From DATBGO01 sp963785765 (GTDB taxonomy: Bacteria; Actinomycetota; Actinomycetes; Streptosporangiales; Streptosporangiaceae): 64,000 nt of DNA. Each line of letters begins with the position of its first letter. Within the stretch, counting starts at the first letter, position 1. The notes under the pieces are model-generated. The model made no database searches and was not told the origin of the DNA. It worked only from the letters and a program-made list of their open reading frames with translations. Both the position numbers and the translations under genes were made by a program. Shown piece by piece: positions 9,237 through 16,148 of the stretch. The stretch is taken from NCBI GenBank assembly GCA_963785765.1, contig CAWAWM010000002.1, positions 744,001-808,000 of the forward strand, given 5' to 3'.

Positions 9237-9943
9237 GCGGCCGCTCCCGACGGCATCAGGTCGGTGGCACGGTACCGGCCACTGGGCATCCGTTCGGCTA
9301 TCAGCCGCAGGAACGCCGGGACGACGGCCGCAGGCAGCTGGCGGTCCGAGATGTCCTGGCCGGGAAAGGCCTGCTGGTGCATGCGGGTCCGCAGGTCACC
9401 CGGGTCGACCCAGCAGACCCGGACCGTGGTCTCCTCAGCGGCCAGCACGTTGCAGGCCTGCTCGAGTGCCGCCTTGGCCGCCCCGTACCCGCCCCAGCCC
9501 GCGTAGGCCTCAACCGCCGCGTCCGAGGTGATCGACACGACCATGCCGCCGCGGCGGCGCAGGCCGGGCAGCACGAGCTGAGTGAGCGCGACCGGGGCCA
9601 GCACGTTGACCTCGAAGGCGGCGCGCAGCTCGTCGATCGGGTAGTCGGCGATCGGCGGCAGCGGGCTGGCGCCCAGTGTCCCGGCATTGTTGATCAGCAG
9701 GTCAGGACCGCCGAGCCGGTCAGCGGCCAGCCGGAGGGCGGCCCGGTGCTCCGGGTCGGCGATGTCGCCGGGCACGGCGGTCACCCGCGTGCCGGCGGGC
9801 AGGCCGGCGGCCGCCGCCCGCAGCGCCGCGCCGTCTCGGGCGTCGAGCACCAGCGTGTAACCGGCTGCGGCGAGTCCGTGTGCGAGGGCCAGGCCGAGGC
9901 CGCGTGAGGCACCGGTGATGATGGCGTTCTTCGAATCGGTCAT
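9233..9943 (-). CDS. Short-chain dehydrogenase/reductase
   Basis: 236-residue classical SDR with the cofactor motif TGASRGLG at the N-terminus, LLINNAG at about residue 90, the catalytic Ser in VVSITSD and the YGAAK active-site motif. No Asp/Arg pattern allows a firm NADH/NADPH choice. Start set at the ATG at 9943 (MTDSKNAIITGAS), discarding a long GC-rich upstream extension. It is first in a two-gene unit with the QueA-like gene, with ATGA overlap. The substrate is unknown. Confidence 0.9.
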   Translation of the reverse strand: MTDSKNAIITGASRGLGLALAHGLAAAGYTLVLDARDGAALRAAAAGLPAGTRVTAVPGDIADPEHRAALRLAADRLGGPDLLINNAGTLGASPLPPIADYPIDELRAAFEVNVLAPVALTQLVLPGLRRRGGMVVSITSDAAVEAYAGWGGYGAAKAALEQACNVLAAEETTVRVCWVDPGDLRTRMHQQAFPGQDISDRQLPAAVVPAFLRLIAERMPSGRYRATDLMPSGAAA

Positions 9944-10065
9944 GGTGGCCACACTAGGAACGCCGGGTCCGCGGCGCATCGGGCGCTGGCCCGGGCAGGC
10001 GTACTTCGATGGTCCTAGGACTGGCGGCCGATCCGCCCGGCGCGCGGCGCGGGTAGCGTCGCAGC

Positions 10066-11418
10066 GTGGGCGACAAGCAGGCCCGGCCGCCGGGCCGGAC
10101 GCCAGGCCGACCGGGGGCCGGGCGCCGGGCGGTGCGGCCACGGCACGAGGTGCCGCAACAGGACGCCGTGCAGCAACAGGACGAGGTGCCGCAACAGGAC
10201 GCGGTGCTGCAACAGGACGCCGTGCCGCGACGGAACGCCGTGCAGCAACAGGACGAGGTGCCGCAACAGGACGCCGTGCTGCAACAAAACGCGGTGCTGC
10301 AGCAGGTCAGCCAAGTGGTTCTGGCCGTCGCGCGGCAGCTGTCCACCCGCGACGTGCTGCAGGTGATCGTGAAGTCGGCGCGGTCGCTCGCCCGGGCGAA
10401 ATACGCCGCGATCGGCGTGCCCGACGACCACGGATCGTTCGCTGAGTTCGTGGTGGACGGGATACCTGAGCGCCAGCGCAAGGCCATCGGGCCGCTGCCG
10501 CGCCAGCACGGCCTGCTCGGGGTGCTGCTCCGCGAGGGACAGCCGCTGCGGCTGGACGACATCCGCGCCGATCCCAGGTTCGAAGGCTGGCCGTCTGCCC
10601 ATCCTGAGCTCGCCGACGTGCTCGGCATGCCGATCAGGGACGGTTCCCAGGTGCTCGGCGTGATCTTCGCCGCCAGCAAGCGCGATCCCGGCGGCTTCAC
10701 CGAACGTGATGAGCAGCTGCTCGGGCTGTTCGCCGCGCATGCCGCGATCGCCCTGACCAATGCCCGGCTGTATGAGCGCGGCCGGGAGCTGTCGGTGCTC
10801 GAGGAGCGCGCGCGGCTGGCCAGGGAACTGCACGACGCGGTCTCGCAGAAGCTGTTCAGCGTGCGGGCCAAGGCGCATGCCGCGGCCGTGCTGGTGTCGA
10901 GGGACCCGGCCCGCGCCGTGGCCGAGATGGAGAGCGTCGCGGCGCTGAGCGGGCAGGCGCACGCCGAGCTCCGCGCGGTCATCGACGGCCTGGCACCGCC
11001 GGACCTGTCGGCCGGCGGCCTGGCCGGATCGCTGCGCAGCTACGCGGTGCTGGCGGGCCGGACCTACGGGGTGCGGGTCTGCTTCGAGGCCAGGGACCTC
11101 CCGGCGCTCGGGGCGCAGCAGGAGACGGCGCTGTACCGGGTGGCCCAGGAGGCGCTGCACAACGCGCTGCGGCACTCCGGGGCCGGCCAGGTCTGCGTGT
11201 CGCTGTCGGCCCGGCCGCGGCGCGTGGTCTTGCAGGTCACCGACGGCGGCCGCGGCTTCGCGCCGGACGCGGCGCCGACCGGTCTGGGCCTGGCTTCGAT
11301 GCGGGAGCGCGCGGCCGGGGCGGGCGGAACACTGACGGTCCGTTCGGAGCCTGGCGGCGGAACGCAGGTCCGACTGGAGGTCCCGGTGGCCGCAGCGCGG
11401 ACGGCGGAGCGCTCGTGA
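10066..11418 (+). CDS. GAF-domain histidine kinase, NarL/NreB type, with hexapeptide-repeat N-terminus
   Basis: 450-residue cytoplasmic kinase without membrane segments. Residues 31-78 are eight tandem hexapeptides (QQDAVx/QQDEVP) that could form a coiled coil. A GAF domain follows (about 80-235), then the HisKA_3 box ELHDAVSQKLFSVR (His near 256) and a HATPase domain with ALHNALRHSGA (N-box), DGGRGF and GLGLASMRERA. It probably senses a ligand or redox cue through GAF and phosphorylates the regulator encoded next, whose start overlaps its stop (GTGA). Start is a GTG. The repeat region is the unusual part. Confidence 0.92.
   Translation: MGDKQARPPGRTPGRPGAGRRAVRPRHEVPQQDAVQQQDEVPQQDAVLQQDAVPRRNAVQQQDEVPQQDAVLQQNAVLQQVSQVVLAVARQLSTRDVLQVIVKSARSLARAKYAAIGVPDDHGSFAEFVVDGIPERQRKAIGPLPRQHGLLGVLLREGQPLRLDDIRADPRFEGWPSAHPELADVLGMPIRDGSQVLGVIFAASKRDPGGFTERDEQLLGLFAAHAAIALTNARLYERGRELSVLEERARLARELHDAVSQKLFSVRAKAHAAAVLVSRDPARAVAEMESVAALSGQAHAELRAVIDGLAPPDLSAGGLAGSLRSYAVLAGRTYGVRVCFEARDLPALGAQQETALYRVAQEALHNALRHSGAGQVCVSLSARPRRVVLQVTDGGRGFAPDAAPTGLGLASMRERAAGAGGTLTVRSEPGGGTQVRLEVPVAAARTAERS
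10156..10299 (+). repeat. In-frame 18-bp tandem repeat in kinase gene
   Basis: Eight 18-base units of the form CAACAGGACGCCGTGCxG encode QQDAVQ, QQDEVP, QQDAVL, QQDAVP, RRNAVQ, QQDEVP, QQDAVL and QQNAVL. A degenerate unit (PRHEVP) precedes them. The order QQDEVP-QQDAVL recurs, suggesting that a larger block was duplicated. Confidence 0.9.
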
Positions 11419-12119
11419 CCGGGACCGGAGCCTGGGCCGGCGCCGGGGACGGGGCCTGGGGCGGAGCCGTGGCCGGGCGGATCAGCGTGCTGATCGCCGA
11501 CGATCACCCGGTGGTCCGGCAGGGCCTGCAGGTGCTGCTGAGCGTGCAGGACGACATCGACGTGGTCGGTGAGGCCCCGGACGGCCCGCAGGCGCTGGCG
11601 CTGGTCGCGGAGCTGAACCCGGATGTGCTGCTGCTCGATCTCAAGCTGCCCGGCCTGGACGGCGTCGCGGTGCTGCGGGAGCTGCGAGACCGCGGTATGC
11701 GAACCCGGGCGCTGGTGCTGACCAGCGCCGCTGAGGGAACCCTGGTGACCAGGGCGGTGCAGGCCGGTGCGGCCGGCTTCCTGTACAAGGACGTGGACCC
11801 CGATGCCCTGGTCCGGGCGGTCCGGTCGGTCAACGACGGGCACACCTTGCTCGCGCCTGAGGCGGCAGGCGCGGTCCTGCGATCGAGCGCCGCGGACGCC
11901 GCCGCGAGCGCCGCGGCGCTCGGCATCGGCGCGCTCACCAGGCGCGAGCGGGAGGTGCTGGCCCAGCTGGCCGAAGGCCGGTCGAACCGGGAAATCGCCA
12001 GATACCTGCGGGTCTCGGAGAAGACCGTGAAGACTCATGTCAGCTCGGTCCTGGCCAAGCTCGGCGTGGCCGACCGCACTCAGGCCGCGTTGCTCGCGGT
12101 CCGGCAGGCCGATCAGTAG
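11415..12119 (+). CDS. NarL/FixJ-family response regulator
   Basis: 234-residue regulator. After a 20-residue Gly/Ala-rich start it has a receiver domain with the acidic pair ADD, phospho-acceptor Asp75 (LLLDLKLPG), and conserved T/S and K in VLTSA and FLYKD. It ends with a LuxR-type HTH (LTRREREVLAQLAEGRSNREIA and VSEKTVKTHVSSVLAKL). Its GTG start overlaps the upstream kinase stop, so the pair is co-translated. Targets are unknown. Confidence 0.94.
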   Translation: MTGTGAWAGAGDGAWGGAVAGRISVLIADDHPVVRQGLQVLLSVQDDIDVVGEAPDGPQALALVAELNPDVLLLDLKLPGLDGVAVLRELRDRGMRTRALVLTSAAEGTLVTRAVQAGAAGFLYKDVDPDALVRAVRSVNDGHTLLAPEAAGAVLRSSAADAAASAAALGIGALTRREREVLAQLAEGRSNREIARYLRVSEKTVKTHVSSVLAKLGVADRTQAALLAVRQADQ

Positions 12120-12176
12120 CGTGGCCGCCGATGCCGTAGGTTCGACCTGATGATGGCGCTTGCTGGGAGGGTCCGC

Positions 12177-12983
12177 ATGTCGGATGAGGTGCTACGGCTA
12201 CGCGGTGTCGGGGTCAGGCACGAACGGTCGATGCTGCTCAGGGACGTGGACTGGACCGTGCACGGCGACGAGAGCTGGGTGCTCATCGGCCCGAACGGAG
12301 CGGGCAAGACAACGCTGCTCCAGCTGGCCGGCGCGCAGCTGGTCCCGACCGAGGGGACCGTCGAGATCCTCGGCGAGGGCGTGGACGAGGACGTGGCCGA
12401 CGACGACCTCACCGACCTGCGGACCAGGATCGGGCTGGCCAGCGCGGCGGTCGCCGACCTGGTGCCGGCCGCCGAGAAGGTCATCGACCTGGTCCTGACC
12501 GCCTCCTACGGAATCCTCGGCCGTAACAACGAGGACTATGACTCGTTCGACGTGACCCGCGCGGTGGAATTGCTCGACGCGCTCGGCTGCGCCCACCTGA
12601 TCAGGCGGAATTTCGCGACCCTGTCCGAGGGCGAGCGCAAGCGGGTCCAGATCGCCCGTGCGCTCATGCCCGATCCCGAGCTGCTGCTGCTCGATGAGCC
12701 GGCCGCCGGGCTGGACCTCGGCGGCCGGGAGGACCTGCTCAGGCGGATCTCGGCGCTGGCCCGCGACCCCCGGGCGCCGACGATCATTCTCGTGACTCAC
12801 CATGTGGAGGAGGTGCCCGAGGACTTCACCCACGCGATGCTGCTGCGCAAGGGCGCCGTCCTGGCGGCCGGCCCGTTGCATGAGGTGTTCACCGAGCGCA
12901 ATCTGTCCAGGTGCTTCGGCGTGCCGCTGCTGGTCGAGCGGCGCGCCGCCCGGTGGACCGCCCGCGCCGGCGATCTGCCCTGA
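12177..12983 (+). CDS. ABC transporter ATP-binding protein (stand-alone)
   Basis: 268-residue ABC ATPase with Walker A GPNGAGKTT, signature LSEGERKRVQIARAL (S-E-G-E instead of the common S-G-G-Q), Walker B LLLLDEPAAGLDL and a switch His in VTHHVEEV. Start at ATG 12177, with GGGAGG at 12165-12170; an ATG at 12150 is also in frame. No permease with a matching signature is adjacent; the following gene is a TauE-like membrane protein. It could be a soluble or iron-cofactor related ATPase; transport substrate unknown. Confidence 0.88.
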   Translation: MSDEVLRLRGVGVRHERSMLLRDVDWTVHGDESWVLIGPNGAGKTTLLQLAGAQLVPTEGTVEILGEGVDEDVADDDLTDLRTRIGLASAAVADLVPAAEKVIDLVLTASYGILGRNNEDYDSFDVTRAVELLDALGCAHLIRRNFATLSEGERKRVQIARALMPDPELLLLDEPAAGLDLGGREDLLRRISALARDPRAPTIILVTHHVEEVPEDFTHAMLLRKGAVLAAGPLHEVFTERNLSRCFGVPLLVERRAARWTARAGDLP

Positions 12984-12989
12984 TGTCTT

Positions 12990-13910
12990 GTGTCCCCCGC
13001 TGAAGCGCTCGCCATCCTGGGCGCGGGCATCGCTGCGGGTGCCATCAACGCGGTGGTCGGCTCCGGATCCCTGATCACGTTCCCCACCCTGCTCGCGTTC
13101 GGCTTCCCCCCGGTGGTCGCCAACGTCTCGAACAACGTGGGACTGGTCCCCGGCAACTTCAGCGGCGCGTACGGCTACCGGCGGGAGCTGGCCGGGCAGC
13201 GCGGCCGGTTGATCCGGCTCGGCATCGCGGCGGTGATCGGCGGCCTGACCGGCGCCGTCCTGCTGCTGTCGCTGCCGGCGAGCGCCTTCACCCTGATCGT
13301 TCCTGCGCTGATCCTGATCGCCTGCGTGCTGGTGCTGATCCAGCCGCGGATGGCCGCCCGGCTGGCGGCGCGCCGGGCCCGGACGGCCGGGGGAGCAGGT
13401 AACGGCGGAGCAACTAACGGCGGAGCAAGTAACGGCGGAGCAAGTAACGGCGGAGCAAGTAACGGCGGAGCAAGTAACGGCGGAGCAAGTAACGGCGGAG
13501 CCGGTGACGGCGGAGCCGATAACGGCGGCGGCGACGATCGCGCCGGCCATGCCGATCATATTGGCCCGGTGCTGACCGGCGGCATGCTGCTGTCCGGCGC
13601 CTACGGCGGATACTTCGGGGCGGCGCAGGGTGTGCTGGTCATCGGGCTGCTGGGCAGCTTCCTGGACGAGAGCCTGCAGCGGGTCAACGCCGCCAAGAAC
13701 GTCCTCGTCGCGCTGGTCAACTCCACCGCCGCCATCGTGTTCATCCTGTTCGCGCACGTCTCCTGGCTGGCCGTGCTGCTGATCGCGGCCGGGTCGACGA
13801 TCGGCGGGCTGCTGGGCGCGAAGTTCGGGCGGCGGCTGCCGCCCACGGTGCTGCGGCTGCTGGTCGTGGTCATCGGGATCATCGCCGCGGTCAAGCTGAT
13901 CTTCTTCTGA
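12990..13910 (+). CDS. TauE/SafE-family membrane protein with repeat-expanded cytosolic loop
   Basis: 306-residue polytopic protein of the sulfite exporter TauE/SafE family. The halves show the family pattern NAVVGSGSLITFPTLLAFGFPPVVANVSNN and YGGYFGAAQGVL. About eight hydrophobic segments can be seen. Between the halves, residues ~134-178 consist of nine copies of GGAxN, a minisatellite insertion in the loop. GTG start, six bases after the ABC ATPase stop, so they are probably co-transcribed. The anion carried is unknown. Confidence 0.88.
   Translation: MSPAEALAILGAGIAAGAINAVVGSGSLITFPTLLAFGFPPVVANVSNNVGLVPGNFSGAYGYRRELAGQRGRLIRLGIAAVIGGLTGAVLLLSLPASAFTLIVPALILIACVLVLIQPRMAARLAARRARTAGGAGNGGATNGGASNGGASNGGASNGGASNGGASNGGAGDGGADNGGGDDRAGHADHIGPVLTGGMLLSGAYGGYFGAAQGVLVIGLLGSFLDESLQRVNAAKNVLVALVNSTAAIVFILFAHVSWLAVLLIAAGSTIGGLLGAKFGRRLPPTVLRLLVVVIGIIAAVKLIFF
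13389..13523 (+). repeat. In-frame 15-bp minisatellite in TauE-like gene
   Basis: Nine 15-base units (core GGCGGAGCAAGTAAC) encode GGAGN, GGATN, five GGASN, GGAGD and GGADN. The middle five copies are identical in DNA, pointing to recent expansion. Confidence 0.92.
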
Positions 13911-13964
13911 CCGGCCCGCGTCGCTGGCCACCACGGCGGGTAGGACAGACCCTGGAGGCCGGCG

Positions 13965-14522
13965 ATGAAGGGTGACAAGGTCGAGATCGTCATTGACGCG
14001 GGCGGCGTGACCAAGACCTACGAGGTCGCCGCCACCCGCGCCGGACGCCGTGTCGAGGTGGTGAACCGGCGCGGGCTGGTCGAGGTCAGCGAGCTCACCC
14101 GGGGCGGGGCGGCGGTCCGGACCGCGCGCTTCATGGCCAGCCGGGTGGTGGCCCTGGTCGAGCACCCGGCGCCCCGGCGGCCTGGCCAGGAGCGCCGGCC
14201 GATCGGGCCGGGTTCCGCCCGGCTAGTCAGCCCGCCCAGTCAGCCCGCCCAGTCAGGAGCAGCCGGGGCGAGCAGGCCCGCTCGGACAGCCTGGGCCACC
14301 AGGTCCCTGGCATACCGCCCGAGCGATTCGGACCCCTCCTCGATCAGCCTGACCTTCGCGAGGACCAGGTCGGCCGTTATCCCATGCTCCCGCCAGGTCC
14401 CGCCGCCGGCCTCGAGGTTGGCCAGCATCGGCTGCAGCCGGTCCAGGCCGCGCGCGAACCTCGCCTCGCGGGTCCGCCGCTCCTCGAACTCATCCCACAG
14501 CGCGCGCAGGCTGGCCGCCTGA
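13965..14522 (+). CDS. Small conserved-looking hypothetical protein; 3' extension doubtful
   Basis: The first ~65 residues (MKGDKVEIVIDAGGVTKTYE through FMASRVVALVEHP) have a balanced, protein-like composition and a clean ATG preceded by GGAGG at 13952. I do not recognise a function. Beyond about 14220 the frame runs antisense through the 3' part of the HD-hydrolase gene for 283 bases and reads as low-complexity shadow. The natural protein probably ended near 14200, and the present stop may follow loss of the original one or an indel. Confidence 0.5.
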   Translation: MKGDKVEIVIDAGGVTKTYEVAATRAGRRVEVVNRRGLVEVSELTRGGAAVRTARFMASRVVALVEHPAPRRPGQERRPIGPGSARLVSPPSQPAQSGAAGASRPARTAWATRSLAYRPSDSDPSSISLTFARTRSAVIPCSRQVPPPASRLASIGCSRSRPRANLASRVRRSSNSSHSARRLAA

Positions 14523-14848
14523 TCTGGCGGGAGCAGCGCGAAGATCCGGTCGGCGGCGGCGCGCTCGGCTTCCTCCTGGCGGGCCTGCTGGGCGTCGTCG
14601 GCGTACAGGAACAGGTCACCGGCGTCGATCTCGACCAGATCGTGCACGAGCACCATGGCGATCACCCGGCCGATATCGGTGCCGCTGGGGGCGTGTTCGG
14701 CCAGGACCACGGCCATCATGGCCAGGTGCCACGAATGCTCGGCGGAGTTCTCCCGCCGCCCGGGGACGGCCAGCATGGTCTGCCGCAGGACACTCTTGAG
14801 CTTGCCGATCTCGGCGACAAACCGCATCTGCTGATCCAGGCGTTCCAT
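14240..14848 (-). CDS. HD-domain hydrolase (YfbR/5'-nucleotidase-like)
   Basis: 202-residue HD-superfamily protein. The metal ligands are seen in ENSAEHSWHLAMM (H...), VHDLVEIDAGD (HD) and a later Asp (ARGLDRLQPML), in the order typical of the HDDC2/YfbR-like family that dephosphorylates deoxynucleoside monophosphates. ATG 14848 gives the usual MERLDQQMRFVAEIGKLKSV start; an upstream in-frame ATG at 14923 adds a non-conserved leader. It is convergent with the small gene before it. Substrate not established. Confidence 0.85.
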   Translation of the reverse strand: MERLDQQMRFVAEIGKLKSVLRQTMLAVPGRRENSAEHSWHLAMMAVVLAEHAPSGTDIGRVIAMVLVHDLVEIDAGDLFLYADDAQQARQEEAERAAADRIFALLPPDQAASLRALWDEFEERRTREARFARGLDRLQPMLANLEAGGGTWREHGITADLVLAKVRLIEEGSESLGRYARDLVAQAVRAGLLAPAAPDWAG

Positions 14849-15167
14849 GCCACCTATTTGATCAGTACTTCGTTTCTCGGTGCTGCGCTGATCGGTGCAG
14901 CGGGGCGTGCTGGGCACCGGCATATCGTCTCAGCCCCACCCCGGCTGTCACCCACCACAGCGAGCGTGCGATTCTGTTCCTCGGGGACCCAAAGATGATA
15001 CGGGGGATACCGGCTCATCTGGCTCGCCCTGGCCGGACATGTGCCAGCCAGGGCGAGCGCTCCCCGCCACAGCAGGCCAGCGGCGCGATCAGGGCGCGAT
15101 GGCCTGGCGATGCGGCCCGGGTTTACCCGGCGGCAAACTACTGGGCCGGAGACTACTGGGCCGTGAA
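14849..15167. other. Intergenic stretch without a supported gene
   Basis: About 320 bases upstream of the HD hydrolase. It holds a short run with TTTGATCAGTACTTCG near 14868, plausibly the HD-gene promoter region, and GC-rich filler. Small frames here have no recognisable start signal or family. Confidence 0.4.
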
Positions 15168-15192
15168 TTACCCGGCCCGTGAATTACCCGGC
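15161..15192. repeat. Two 16-bp direct repeats at permease relic end
   Basis: CCGTGAATTACCCGGC occurs twice in tandem and supplies the stop codon of the decayed permease, so it may mark the truncation point. Confidence 0.6.
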
Positions 15193-16141
15193 CCGGGCTG
15201 ATGGTCGATCAGCCTGGCCATGGTGGCGGGCCGCCAGTTGCCGAAGCCGCCCTCGGAATCCATCAGCAGCGTCCAGTTCCATCCGTACCTGACCGGATGG
15301 GTGGCCAGCCCGGTGAGGCTCGCGCCGAAGACGAGCGCCGTGACCACCGCCGTGACCGCCGCGATGGACCCGAAGAGCGCGCCCCGGAGGGTGGCCTGGC
15401 CGGCGTCCTGAGCCCCGTTCGAGAGCCAGCCGGGTCCCGACCACCACGGTGACCGGCAGGCCGGGCCGGATCGAACTGGCGGACCGGACCGACCGGAGCC
15501 AGCGGTGATACCGCTACCGCGCCCGCCACCGCCAGGACCACCGCGGTCAGGACCACCACGACGCCGTCCAGGCCGACAGCCATGGCCGCCTGGGGCGGGT
15601 CGCGCCCACCCGCAAGCACGACGGGCATCTCGGCTGCGGACCGGCTCAGCATCTGGGCCAGGGCCTGGCCCACGAGGATGAGCATGGCCAGAGCGGCCAG
15701 GGCTCCGAATATCGCCAGCGCGATGGCTTGCGGCGCGATGGCCTGCCGGACCTCACGATGAATGGTGTCCAGCCGGCGGATCTGGAACTGGACGCCCAGG
15801 CGGTTACCTAGCGCCGCGAGCTGACGCTCCGCGGCCGGAATCCCGGCCTCACCGGTGCGCAGCCGCAGGCCGACCCAGCCGAAGGAGAACTCAGCCGCCT
15901 GCCGATACCGGGCGGTGGCCGCCGGGGGCAGCACCGCGAGGGCGGCCTCGTCGAACCGGTCGGTCAGCACCGGCGGGGTGTCCACGATCGCGGTGACCAG
16001 GAAGGTCGAGCGCTGACCTAGCGAGGCAACGCCGGTGCGCAGGTTGAACTTGTAGAACTGATAGGTCACGTGGCCGCCGACCCGCACGCCGAACACCCGG
16101 GGCGAGCCGGTCGCCCGCCACCAGTAGGCCGCCACGCTCAT
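15168..16141 (-). pseudogene. Decayed FtsX/MacB-type ABC permease relic
   Basis: A shrunken copy of the 831-residue permease encoded next door. The N-terminus (SVAAYWWRATGS) jumps straight to RVFGVRVGGHVTYQF, skipping about 115 residues of the extracytoplasmic domain. After VRQFDPAR another ~85 residues are missing, then the reading frame changes to give VVGTRLALE. It changes again at about 15400 to give FGASLTGLATHPVRYGWNW, and the sequence stops after IDHQPGPGN. The C-terminal four-helix unit is gone. Its ATG is just seven bases downstream of the intact paralogue's stop, so it is a tandem duplication that decayed. Confidence 0.88.
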
Positions 16142-16148
16142 CGCGGCG

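Noticed and set aside
10156..10299. CRISPR array
   Set aside because: Repeats are contiguous, coding and lack spacers. The same applies to the repeats at 13389, 37773 and 59129; no CRISPR array was seen anywhere.
12198..14165. 655-codon minus-strand frame opposite the ABC ATPase and TauE-like genes
   Set aside because: Both plus-strand genes have conserved motifs and start signals; the antisense product is low complexity.
14995..15201. 68-codon frame ending in an aromatic, NYWAGDYWAVNYP-like string
   Set aside because: No ribosome site, sits over repeats and the permease relic, no recognisable family.
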